Source: Hymenobacter gummosus | GTDB taxonomy: Bacteria; Bacteroidota; Bacteroidia; Cytophagales; Hymenobacteraceae | DNA length: 64,000 bases | Direction of reading: 5' to 3' | Assembly (NCBI RefSeq): GCF_003970915.1 | Contig: NZ_RXOF01000002.1 | Location: forward strand, 310,001 to 374,000 | Part shown: positions 1 through 9,059 of the stretch, one piece after another | Layout of the letters: the number at the start of each line of letters is the position of its first letter | How positions within the stretch are numbered: position 1 is the stretch's first letter | The notes under the pieces: model-generated | Told to the model about the DNA's origin: nothing | The model's database searches: none | What the model saw: only the letters and a program-made list of their open reading frames with translations | Made by a program: the position numbers and the translations under genes

Positions 1-242
1 ATCAGGTCGGCGGCGTCGGGCTTGTGCTCGGCCCGCACGGAGTCGACGAAGGCCCGCAGCACCACGACCACCAGCTTGGTTACCTCCCGTTCGCCGAGCG
101 TGCGGCGGAGTTGAAACAACTTGGGCGCGGTCAGGGCGGCGGCTTTGGTCAGGCCCAGGCTTACGTCGGCCAGCATCTCGCGAATAGCGGGCGTCGTGCT
201 GCGAGCCAACTCCCTAATCCCAGCGGCTCGAACGGTAGCCAC
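1..242 (-). CDS. prophage early-operon protein, partial (runs off left edge)
   Basis: A leftward reading frame is open from a GTG at 242 through the window edge. A GGAGG sequence sits 8 nt upstream of this GTG, which is why I chose it; an in-frame ATG at 176 is an alternative. The visible part is about 80 residues, with a helical, charged character and the segment KLVVVVLRAFVDSVRAEHKP near its end. The start overlaps the last 29 bases of the preceding gene, so it looks translationally coupled and belongs to the same leftward operon. I do not recognise the family. Its place downstream of a repressor-controlled operon suggests a phage or integrative-element early function, which is inference only. 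Confidence 0.55.
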   Translation of the reverse strand, partial: MATVRAAGIRELARSTTPAIREMLADVSLGLTKAAALTAPKLFQLRRTLGEREVTKLVVVVLRAFVDSVRAEHKPDAADL

Positions 243-1230
243 TAGCTGGGCCTCCGGGGTCAACGGTGCTGGAGCTAGTGCCTGGCTCGTGGCGCTGGAC
301 GGTTGGAGCAAGTTTGAGTCGGTTATCGTGTGCATCGTTGAGCATAAACTTGGTGGCGGTGGCCTTCCAGTCGCGGCGGCGGGGTGGCTCCCCATCCTTG
401 CGCCAGTTGGTCACCTGCGCGTGGTAGAATCGTAAATCGGCCAGCTGGTAATCGGTGCCCTCGAACGCCTTGATGAACTGCTCCACGTCGGCCAACTTGG
501 ATTCGGCAAAGGGTACTTCGGGGCGCTGGGCCCGGCCGCGCTGCCGACGCGGCTCATTGGTCTGAGCGGTAGCCGCTGCTCGGATGGTGGCCTGCTTCAC
601 CCCTTTTCTTTTTGGCGCAACTTTTTCTTTTGGGGCCTCGGCTGCGCCGGTGGTTGGTAGCTCGTCGGGCATTACTTCCGCCCTTGAAAGCCCTTCGCCT
701 GGGAAAACCTGCCCCTCTTTTTTTTTCATGCCGCCGCCTCCCTGTTTAGGTAGCTGTTTACTACCACCTGTTTTATCTAATAAGGAGGGTTGGCTCACTT
801 TCGGGCTAACCTCGGAGCCAGGTTGGCCCAGTTCCGGGCTAACCGGTTGGCCTGAATCCGGGCTAACCTCGGCTTCGGGGGTTGGCCCACTTTCGGGCAT
901 GCCTACCGGATGCGGTTGGCCTGCTTTCGGGCCAACCTGCCCGCCCAGCTCTGTCATCAGCACGCGGGTGCCTTGGGTGCTGTCGTGGCTGGGCCGGTAG
1001 GTGAGCAGCCCCCAGGCCTGGAGGTCACGCAGGGCACTGGTGTAGGTGTCGCGGGAGCCGATGCGGGCGGCCTGCATCAGTTCACGCCGGTCTATCAGCA
1101 GGGCCTCAGGGAAACGTTCGAGGTTCCATTGCCGAAACAGGGCGAAATACAGGCTGACGTGGTGGGGCTTGCTGGCCGGGCAGCTGAGCAGGTGCTCGTG
1201 GGCGGCCATGCTGTGCTTGATGTAGTTCAC
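214..1230 (-). CDS. winged-helix replication/regulatory-like protein with repeated Pro-rich linker
   Basis: The protein has 338 residues. The first ~90 resemble a winged-helix domain of the kind found at the N-terminus of Bacteroidota phage and mobile-element proteins (a segment around SRDTYTSALRDLQAWGLLTY). Residues ~95-160 are a low-complexity linker in which an octapeptide V-[GS]-P-x-x-[GS]-Q-P recurs at least four times. A basic stretch follows (KRKGVKQ, RRQRGRAQR), then a C-terminal segment containing DLRFYHAQVTNWRKDG, which could be a second small domain. The start is a GTG at 1230 whose bases overlap the upstream stop as GTGA; an ATG at 1209 is the alternative. It is part of the leftward operon repressed from 3040-3138. 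A DNA-binding or replication role is likely but not proven. Confidence 0.65.
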   Translation of the reverse strand: MNYIKHSMAAHEHLLSCPASKPHHVSLYFALFRQWNLERFPEALLIDRRELMQAARIGSRDTYTSALRDLQAWGLLTYRPSHDSTQGTRVLMTELGGQVGPKAGQPHPVGMPESGPTPEAEVSPDSGQPVSPELGQPGSEVSPKVSQPSLLDKTGGSKQLPKQGGGGMKKKEGQVFPGEGLSRAEVMPDELPTTGAAEAPKEKVAPKRKGVKQATIRAAATAQTNEPRRQRGRAQRPEVPFAESKLADVEQFIKAFEGTDYQLADLRFYHAQVTNWRKDGEPPRRRDWKATATKFMLNDAHDNRLKLAPTVQRHEPGTSSSTVDPGGPASGYRSSRWD

Positions 1231-1841
1231 GCTTCACGCAGCTGCTCGGTTGGTGGCGTGATGTAGGCGTTGGCTTCGGCAATCAGGGCGCGGTCATCGT
1301 CGGGCCCGAACAAATCGAGCTGGCGGCCAGCCTCGGCCCGCTTGCCGCGCAACGCCGCTTCGACCTCGGCCAGCGCATCGAGCACCCCCGTTTCCAGCAG
1401 GCCGGTATAGGCGTAAGCGTGGCTGGTTTCGTCGTCGTAGGCCACGTAGGGACTGGTCAGGTTCAGCACCTTGCCACCCTTCAACTCGCGCTGGCCGATG
1501 AGCGTGACGCCGCCATTGCGGCCGATGCTGAGGCCGGTGACGGTGTAGCCGGTGAAGTGGGCGGGCAGCTCCTGGGCTTCGTCCTCGGGCCAGTAGTCGG
1601 GCGTTTCGGCCAGCTGTTCGGTGAGCAGGCAGAGGTGGGGCACGAGGCAGGAAAAGCGGTGCTGCAGGTCGGTGTGGACCAACTCGGTGCCCTGCATGGT
1701 GAAGGTCCTGGCGGGGGCGTCGGGCTCGTGCTGCTCGGTAAACTCGGCGTAGAGCAGGCCGTTTTTCAGCTTGGCCTTCTGGATGCTGATAATGGAGGTA
1801 GCGGCTTCGGGGCCAACGACGGGGGCAAGCTGGGTGCTCAT
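1227..1841 (-). CDS. prophage protein of unknown function with a sliding-clamp-binding motif
   Basis: The protein has 204 residues. Its ATG at 1841 overlaps the upstream stop by four bases (ATGA), and its own stop overlaps the next start as GTGA, so it is tightly coupled on both sides. I do not recognise the family. Residues ~10-150 look like a mixed alpha/beta domain with no obvious catalytic motif. Near the C-terminus, residues 174-178 read QLDLF, which matches the canonical beta-sliding-clamp pentapeptide QL[SD]LF and is followed by an acidic stretch. If that motif works, the protein would be recruited to the host replication clamp, as several phage replication and repair proteins are. This is inference from one short motif. 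Confidence 0.6.
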   Translation of the reverse strand: MSTQLAPVVGPEAATSIISIQKAKLKNGLLYAEFTEQHEPDAPARTFTMQGTELVHTDLQHRFSCLVPHLCLLTEQLAETPDYWPEDEAQELPAHFTGYTVTGLSIGRNGGVTLIGQRELKGGKVLNLTSPYVAYDDETSHAYAYTGLLETGVLDALAEVEAALRGKRAEAGRQLDLFGPDDDRALIAEANAYITPPTEQLREA

Positions 1842-2467
1842 GAGGGCTGCAGGGTTTGGTGGTGGGCATGGAAGACAGCAGCCGAGAAGCCGCGGGGCGT
1901 GAGGCTGCGTATGTTGGCGCGGTTCTTCGAGCCGGGCACCTTGTCCACCATCGAGCCGTTGACGGGAAACACCGGGCGCTTTTCGGGCATCTGGAAGCCG
2001 TGGCCGGTCCATAGGCAGGTGCGCTTGGTGTAGGCCTCGGGCTCGGGGTTGGGGAGCCGGCCAGCGTACTCGCAGGGGTCGAACTGGTGGTCGGGCTCGC
2101 GCCAATAGTGGCGGAGCTGGCCCCTGGGGTTTTCGATGAAGTAAGGGGCGCCGAGGTGCTGGCACAGGTCGGCGGCGGCTCCTACCAGGTCGAGGGCGGC
2201 GGCCAGGGCGCGTAGGCCCTTGACGCGGAACAGATGGGCGCCGGCGTTGCTCAGGTCGGTGCACGGCGGGAAAGCGGCCACGAAGGCCACCGGGCCGGGC
2301 GGGGGCACGAAGCGGCGCACGTCGCCGCCGACCAGGCACACATTGCCCTGCCAGGTTTCGCCGGGTGGGTGCTGCACGTCGACGCAGTAGCAGGTGTAGC
2401 CAGCGGCAGCCCAGGGCTCCACGAAACGGCCGGAGTGGTCGAACAAGGAAATGACAGTCTGGCTCAC
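1838..2467 (-). CDS. DNA (cytosine-5)-methyltransferase-like protein
   Basis: I read this as 209 residues from a GTG at 2467, whose GTGA overlaps the stop of the upstream gene; a longer frame to 2542 would overlap that gene heavily. The N-terminus, VISLFDHSGRFVEPWAAAGY, matches the SAM-binding motif I pattern of Dcm-like enzymes. The segment FPPCTDLS carries the Pro-Pro-Cys of motif IV, which holds the catalytic cysteine. ENPRG further on resembles motif VI, with Pro in place of the usual Val. The protein is short for a full cytosine methyltransferase, and a separate target-recognition domain is not obvious. In a prophage it would probably protect phage DNA from host restriction. The assignment rests on these motifs alone. 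Confidence 0.6.
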   Translation of the reverse strand: MSQTVISLFDHSGRFVEPWAAAGYTCYCVDVQHPPGETWQGNVCLVGGDVRRFVPPPGPVAFVAAFPPCTDLSNAGAHLFRVKGLRALAAALDLVGAAADLCQHLGAPYFIENPRGQLRHYWREPDHQFDPCEYAGRLPNPEPEAYTKRTCLWTGHGFQMPEKRPVFPVNGSMVDKVPGSKNRANIRSLTPRGFSAAVFHAHHQTLQPS

Positions 2468-2766
2468 GCGGCGGCTACTTGCATGGCGGGGCGGTGGTAG
2501 CGGCGCGGGTAAGCGTCGAGCACGGATTGGCGGAAGCCCCAATCCTTTTCATTGAGCCGCACGCCCTGGAGGCGGCCGGCGCGGCGGGCGCGCAGCAGGG
2601 CGCACACAGACAGGCCGATGTAGGCGGCGGCCTGGGCGGTGGTCAATACCTGGTCGGGCTTGGCAGTGGAAGCTAGGATGCGGGCGGCTTCGGCCTGCTC
2701 CAGCTTTTCGAGGCGCGCGGTGAGGTTCTGGTACTCGGCCGCGCTGAGGATGACGGCGGGCTGCAT
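2464..2766 (-). CDS. small helix-turn-helix protein (excisionase/MerR-like)
   Basis: The protein has 100 residues from the ATG at 2766; a TTG two codons upstream is possible. The N-terminus is a short coiled segment (NLTARLEKLEQAEAARI). It is followed by VLTTAQAAAYIGLSVCALLR and a basic recognition region ending in RLNEKDWGFRQSVLDAYPRR. This is the layout of HTH_17/excisionase-type DNA-binding proteins: a helix-turn-helix, then a wing that reads a column or cofactor sequence. It lies second in the leftward operon, one base-frame away from the gene before it and overlapping the methyltransferase-like gene by 4 bp. It could be an excisionase or an early transcription regulator. Confidence 0.6.
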   Translation of the reverse strand: MQPAVILSAAEYQNLTARLEKLEQAEAARILASTAKPDQVLTTAQAAAYIGLSVCALLRARRAGRLQGVRLNEKDWGFRQSVLDAYPRRYHRPAMQVAAA

Positions 2767-2772
2767 ACACAA

Positions 2773-3039
2773 CTATGCACTAAGGGCCTGCCGACGAGCG
2801 GCCAGTTCGGTACGCTGCTTTTTCTCGGCCTCGATGGCATCGAGCACTGCCGCTTCGATGGTAGCATTGTTGGCGCCGTTCTTCTGAATGGTGCTGTAGA
2901 TGGTGCTGCGGGCGTATTCGTGGCCTCTTTCTTTCAACAGCTTTTGGGCAGCGGCTACGATGTCAGTCTTAGTTCCTAGGGATTTGACTAGTCCGTGAAG
3001 CGTAGGAGTTTCAGGAAAAGTGTTTGGCAATTGTTCCAT
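2773..3039 (-). CDS. small Cro/Ner-position regulator-like protein
   Basis: The protein has 88 residues and is the first gene of the leftward operon, starting at 3039. It is helical, with a segment (GLVKSLGTKTDIVAAAQKLL) that could form a helix-turn-helix and a basic, Glu/Lys-rich C-terminus. It is divergent from the repressor gene and separated from it by ~100 bp of AT-richer DNA, the usual position of cro or ner. I do not recognise the family, so regulation of the early operon is an inference from position. Confidence 0.5.
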   Translation of the reverse strand: MEQLPNTFPETPTLHGLVKSLGTKTDIVAAAQKLLKERGHEYARSTIYSTIQKNGANNATIEAAVLDAIEAEKKQRTELAARRQALSA

Positions 3040-3084
3040 TTTGTTATGCGTTTAGTACATTTGAGTGGAGTACACACGCAAGTA

Positions 3085-3100
3085 ACACATAGTCATGTGT
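3085..3100. promoter_or_regulatory. candidate operator between divergent repressor and early genes
   Basis: The 99-bp gap between the two divergent genes contains a perfect inverted repeat ACACAT-AGTC-ATGTGT at 3085-3100. Two copies of AGTACAY lie to its left (around 3054 and 3069). Symmetric sites in this position are what a dimeric CI-like repressor would be expected to bind. Promoters were not located with confidence. Confidence 0.45.
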
Positions 3101-3138
3101 GCTGTTCTCATAAAATAGAAGAAATTGCGTATACTATT

Positions 3139-4005
3139 ATGGAACAAGCTGAAAGCCAGCGGAAAAAAATGCCGGCAGGCGTCGATGGTGACACCGGTGG
3201 GCGTATTACGCAACTGCTTGAACATTATGGGCTGAGCGGCTACGAAGCAAGTAGCAGGCTAGGCTACGCTAGTAGAAGCAAGCTGTATAAAGTGATGAAC
3301 GGCGAGGTTCGTCCATCATATGAAACACTGGTAGATATCCTGGCCCAGTTTCCGGAGGTGTCGCCGGACTGGCTGCTGATGGGTAAAGGCGCGATGCTCC
3401 GGGGGCCGGTTAGTGCCGTGGGCGCAGCCAGCGGCGGAACGCAGCTGCTGACCCTGACGGTGGGCCTGGATGGTAAGGAAAACATCGAGTTGGTACCGGT
3501 GCTGGCTCAGGCTGGGTATAATCTGCAGCACAATGAGGCCGTATTTATTCAGGACCTGCCCAAGTACCGGATTCCCGGTTTCGAGCGGGGAACCTTCCGG
3601 GCTTTCGAGGTAGCCGGGGATAGTATGGAGCCGACCATACGGCATTCGGATGTGGTGGTGACTACCTACCTGGAAAACCTGCGGCTGCTGGAAGTAGGGG
3701 AGGTGTACGTGGTGGTGACGGACGAAAGCGTGATGCTTAAACGCATCATGCAGCCCATCACCAGCAGCACGCGGGAAGTAATGCTGCACTCGGATAATCC
3801 GCACCGGAAGCCCTACCCGATGGCATTGACCGATATCAAACAGTTCTGGCGGGTACGGGGCTATATCTCGCGTTACGTGCCATCTGCGCCGGATATCACT
3901 ACTGAACGGCTGTGGGAAGTAATCGAGCAGCTGGGCTTTGATAGGGGTGAGGTAAAGCGGCATTTAGACGAAAACGCCCCCTCTAACGCCCCCCAACGAA
4001 TTTGA
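3139..4005 (+). CDS. CI/LexA-like phage repressor (XRE HTH + S24 peptidase domain)
   Basis: The protein has 288 residues from the ATG at 3139; upstream in-frame codons would run through the operator region and over the divergent gene. Residues ~15-80 form an XRE-type helix-turn-helix (YEASSRLGYASRSKLYKVMN). The C-terminal half is an S24/LexA-type domain: GDSMEP carries the catalytic Ser and VMLKR the catalytic Lys, so RecA-stimulated self-cleavage is plausible. It faces away from the early operon it probably controls. The arrangement resembles the immunity end of a temperate phage, and the gene's own 3' side is followed by host-type genes, so the element boundary probably lies between 4006 and 4363. 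Confidence 0.85.
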   Translation: MEQAESQRKKMPAGVDGDTGGRITQLLEHYGLSGYEASSRLGYASRSKLYKVMNGEVRPSYETLVDILAQFPEVSPDWLLMGKGAMLRGPVSAVGAASGGTQLLTLTVGLDGKENIELVPVLAQAGYNLQHNEAVFIQDLPKYRIPGFERGTFRAFEVAGDSMEPTIRHSDVVVTTYLENLRLLEVGEVYVVVTDESVMLKRIMQPITSSTREVMLHSDNPHRKPYPMALTDIKQFWRVRGYISRYVPSAPDITTERLWEVIEQLGFDRGEVKRHLDENAPSNAPQRI

Positions 4006-4363
4006 ACATTTTGTGCGCTGTTGGCAATCGGCTGATAGCGTGAGGATTTGCCGAGTCGCCTGGCTGGCGGGTGTGACCCTCTTACGGGGTACCAATCAAA
4101 GCCTTCCGCCCCCGGAAGGCTTTTCTCGTCTAGCCCCATCCAAGGATTAAAACTCCTTAATAAGAAACCGGGGTGCAACCAATCCGCCAGCACGGCAGTC
4201 CCTCCCGAGAGCCGACCGGGTTTCGACTGGGGAAAACAGCGCCAACAGTTTGTGCGTAAGGTTTTGGGCAAACTCCTTACCTTGCGCTGCCTCAGTATCG
4301 GTGAAATCCCGAACAACCACCCATCCAAGCCCAACCAACCTTCCACTCAACATTCTTTCACGC
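4006..4363. other. intergenic region at the probable prophage boundary
   Basis: No gene is supported in this 358-bp stretch. It holds a strong hairpin terminator at 4101-4125 and the leader of the next gene. I looked for a tRNA or tmRNA attachment gene and saw no convincing T-arm or anticodon arm. The attachment site could not be identified because the other end of the element is outside the window. Confidence 0.5.
4101..4125 (+). terminator. rho-independent terminator after repressor region
   Basis: A perfect 8-bp stem, GCCTTCCG/CGGAAGGC, with a CCCC loop is followed by TTTTCTCGT. It would end rightward transcription coming from the repressor gene. Confidence 0.8.
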
Positions 4364-5776
4364 ATGAAAAAAACCTTACTGTCCTTAGCCGTTGCTTTGT
4401 CGCTCGGCGCTACGGCGTATGGCCAAACTACTCCCTGGTGGACCGCCCGTACGATTGGCCCGGCGGCCGTACCGGCTAACTACGTAATCGAGAAGATTCA
4501 CGCCGTTGATGCCAACACCGTGTGGGTGCTGACCCGCGAAGACGGCGTTGCCACCGTTCGTAACTACGCCCGGACCACCAACGGTGGCACGAGCTGGACG
4601 GGTGGGGCCATCAACATCCCGGCCAGCCTGCGCGTAGCCAACATTTCGGCCATCGACGGCACCACGGCCTGGTTGGCAGCCTTCGCCGAAAACGCGGGCG
4701 CCAAGCCCCAGCAAGGTATCTACAAAACCACCGACGGCGGTGTAACCTGGACGCGCCAGGCTTCGGCTGCCTTCTCGAGCAGCGGCTCCTTCCCCAACGC
4801 GGTGTACTTCTGGGATGCCAACAACGGCGTGTGCTTCGGCGACGCAGCAGGTGGGCAGACGGCTGGTCAGCGCCTGGAAATCTACACCACCACCAACGGC
4901 GGTACCACCTGGACGGTTAACAACTCGGCACCCCAGATTCAGAACGCGCTGGAGTACGGCAACGCCGGTTCCTACTTCGTGCTGGGCAACACCATCTGGC
5001 ACGGGGGTGTCAGCGACGACGGCGACACCAACCCCGGCGGTGGTATCGGCGCCCGCCTGTACCGCTCGACGGACCGCGGCCTGACCTGGAGCTCGTTCCC
5101 GACCGACCTGGCTGACGCTGTAAGCTACATTGCTTTCACCGACCAAACCCGCGGCGTGCTGGCCAGCGGCTTCGACGTGACGACCACCACCAACGGTGGG
5201 CAGACCAACCAGCTGGTGGCTTACTCCGGTAACTTCCGTCCGCTGGGCCTCGACGCGGTGCCCGGCTCGCCCAACTGGTACGTGAGCGTGGGCCAGTCCG
5301 TGTCGCCGGCTACTTCGATCAACGACTACGGCAGCTCCTACTCGACCGACGGTGGCAACACCTGGACCGACATGGACACCGGTAAGTTCCAGTTTGAAGT
5401 CGACATGCTCAGCAACACCGTGGGCTTCAGCGGTGGCTACACCGGGCCGTCGACGGGCACCAGCACCAACGGCATGTGGACGCTGGCCCGCATTCTGCCG
5501 AACCGCAACGCCAAGCTGCTGAAAGGCGTGCTGACCGTAGCCCCGAACCCGAGCAACGACGGTATCTTCACGCTGGGCATCAACGCCCCCAGCTCGAAGA
5601 CCCGCCTGGTAACGGTAACCGATGCCCTGGGCCGCGTGGTGTACACCACCACCCTGAACGCTACGTCGGTGGGCCAGAACGTGCCCTTGGACCTGAGCAA
5701 GCACAAAGCCGGTCTGTACACGCTGCGCCTCGAAACCGAGCAAGGCACGGCCGTAGAGAAGCTGGTTATCCAGTAA
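4364..5776 (+). CDS. T9SS-secreted Asp-box (BNR-like) repeat protein
   Basis: The protein has 470 residues from the ATG at 4364, which begins a clear signal peptide (MKKTLLSLAVALSLGATAYG). The body carries repeated Asp-box motifs of the S-x-D/N-x-G-x-T-W type (TNGGTSW, TDGGVTW, TNGGTTW, STDRGLTW, STDGGNTW), typical of sialidase or YCF48-like beta-propellers. The last ~80 residues (from about VAPNPSNDGIF to KLVIQ) form a type A T9SS sorting domain, which sends the protein through the type IX secretion system to the surface or medium. No sialidase catalytic Arg/Tyr set was identified, so the enzymatic role is unknown. It stands alone, ending in a strong terminator. Confidence 0.85.
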   Translation: MKKTLLSLAVALSLGATAYGQTTPWWTARTIGPAAVPANYVIEKIHAVDANTVWVLTREDGVATVRNYARTTNGGTSWTGGAINIPASLRVANISAIDGTTAWLAAFAENAGAKPQQGIYKTTDGGVTWTRQASAAFSSSGSFPNAVYFWDANNGVCFGDAAGGQTAGQRLEIYTTTNGGTTWTVNNSAPQIQNALEYGNAGSYFVLGNTIWHGGVSDDGDTNPGGGIGARLYRSTDRGLTWSSFPTDLADAVSYIAFTDQTRGVLASGFDVTTTTNGGQTNQLVAYSGNFRPLGLDAVPGSPNWYVSVGQSVSPATSINDYGSSYSTDGGNTWTDMDTGKFQFEVDMLSNTVGFSGGYTGPSTGTSTNGMWTLARILPNRNAKLLKGVLTVAPNPSNDGIFTLGINAPSSKTRLVTVTDALGRVVYTTTLNATSVGQNVPLDLSKHKAGLYTLRLETEQGTAVEKLVIQ

Positions 5777-5796
5777 GCCTCGCTGCGTAACTTCCA

Positions 5797-5833
5797 AAGC
5801 CCCCGCTCAGCACGCTGAGCGGGGGCTTTTTTT
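5797..5833 (+). terminator. rho-independent terminator
   Basis: A 13-bp stem (arms 5798-5810 and 5815-5827) with a CACG loop is followed by seven T residues. It ends the Asp-box protein transcript. Confidence 0.9.
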
Positions 5834-6015
5834 GTGGCCCGCAGCAAGCCAGGATGCCGCCGGAGCGGCCTTGACCGAGCCGCCGAACCAGGGCAAAACG
5901 CGGTGAACCGGACCAGAGGGCGTGGCCCGAGGGTGAACCGAAAAAATACGGAGTAAAGTGGGCGTTTTGCCCCCACAAAACCCCGGCAAAACCTAGTTAA
6001 AAAGGGATGATTCGG

Positions 6016-6023
6016 TATCTTCG
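6016..6023 (+). promoter_or_regulatory. candidate -7 box for gyrB
   Basis: TATCTTCG lies 35 nt before the gyrB start and is one base from the Bacteroidota TAnnTTTG consensus. No clear -33 TTG was seen. Confidence 0.45.
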
Positions 6024-6048
6024 CGTGTTATACAGAACGGACTTTTAA

Positions 6049-8083
<2,035 letters not shown>

Positions 8084-8098
8084 GTAGTCGCTTGAACG

Positions 8099-8137
8099 AA
8101 GTGGTGCCACGGTTCAAAGCCGTGGCACCACTTTTTT
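8099..8137 (+). terminator. rho-independent terminator for gyrB
   Basis: A 14-bp perfect stem (8099-8112 with 8120-8133), loop TTCAAAG, then a T-run. It reaches into the stop codon of the convergent WYL gene. Confidence 0.85.
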
Positions 8138-9059
8138 ACGCAGTGCCGTTGGAGGCAAGAGCACCGGCCTCCGCGTGGACTTGCTGTAGCCAGTCGCGCA
8201 GCTCCGGCGGCGCCAGCACTTCCACCTCGGGGCCGTAGCTAAGCAGTTCCATGCGCAGGTCGTGGGTGTCGTACACGTACAGACCCAGGCAGATTTCCTC
8301 GGTGGTTTCCAGCAGCAGGCGCTGCGAGGCGTGCAGGGGCTGGCCCAGGGCGTAGCGGCCCTGTGTGAGGCTGAAGCGTAGGATGATGTCGACGGGTAAC
8401 CCGTCGGCGTCGTTAGGGCGAATGATGCCGAAGGCGTGGCGGTAATAGCTGGCCGCGTCGAAGTCGGCGGGCGGGGCGAAGGGGCGGCCGATGAGGCTCA
8501 GGTGGCTGATGCGGTCCAGGCCGAAGCAAGCCAGGTAGCCGCTGTCGGGCATGAGCGCCAGCACGTACCAGCGGCCCCGAAATTCTTTCAGCAGCAACGG
8601 GCCGGCCGTACGTTCGTAAGGTGCGTCCTCCCAATATTTGCGGTAGGTAAACGCAACCAGCTGCCGCGCCTGCGCCGCCCGCAGCAGGGGCCGCAGGTGC
8701 TCCAGGCCCAGCGGCGGCCGGGTTTCGGGCTGCACGAAACCGGCCAGCTGCGTCGGCAGCCGCAAAAACTCGCGCAGCTCCACGGCTTCTAGTAGCCGTT
8801 GGTGGCCGTCAGGCAGCAAGTCGGTTTCGTGCAAGTAGTAGCCCTGGCCGCGCCGGTGCCGGATGGTCACGCCGAAGGTTTCCTGCATCTGCTGTGCGTC
8901 GCGCTGAAACGTGCGCTGCGTGTAGTTGGTCAGCAGGTCGCCGGCGCTGCTGTGCTCCAGGATGTGGCGCTGTAGCCGGGAAAAGGGTAGCGGGGTACGG
9001 GCGTGCCGCAGCAACTGCACCAAGTGCAGCTGCCGTAGCAGGGTGGCGTGGACGGACAT
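8136..9059 (-). CDS. WYL-domain transcriptional regulator
   Basis: The protein has 307 residues. The N-terminal ~85 residues look like a helix-turn-helix (SRLQRHILEH, TQRTFQRDAQQMQETFGVTI). The middle carries a WYL-type domain: FTYRKYW, then PLLLKEFRGRWYVLAL, which matches the conserved ligand-binding core. A C-terminal WCX-like extension follows (VDIILRFS onward). Such proteins sense nucleic acids or nucleotides and control DNA-damage or phage-defence genes. The ATG at 9059 directly abuts the stop of the upstream nuclease gene (TAG at 9060-9062), so the two are probably co-expressed. This pairing is the main reason to view 8136-10839 as a module. Confidence 0.85.
   Translation of the reverse strand: MSVHATLLRQLHLVQLLRHARTPLPFSRLQRHILEHSSAGDLLTNYTQRTFQRDAQQMQETFGVTIRHRRGQGYYLHETDLLPDGHQRLLEAVELREFLRLPTQLAGFVQPETRPPLGLEHLRPLLRAAQARQLVAFTYRKYWEDAPYERTAGPLLLKEFRGRWYVLALMPDSGYLACFGLDRISHLSLIGRPFAPPADFDAASYYRHAFGIIRPNDADGLPVDIILRFSLTQGRYALGQPLHASQRLLLETTEEICLGLYVYDTHDLRMELLSYGPEVEVLAPPELRDWLQQVHAEAGALASNGTA

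Noticed and set aside
1838-2542. Longer start for the methyltransferase-like gene
   Set aside because: The extra N-terminal residues are basic and low-complexity and lie wholly within the upstream helix-turn-helix gene. The GTG at 2467 gives a standard 4-bp overlap.
4010-4125. tRNA or tmRNA as phage attachment site
   Set aside because: No cloverleaf with a T-arm and anticodon arm could be drawn; the only solid structure is a terminator hairpin.
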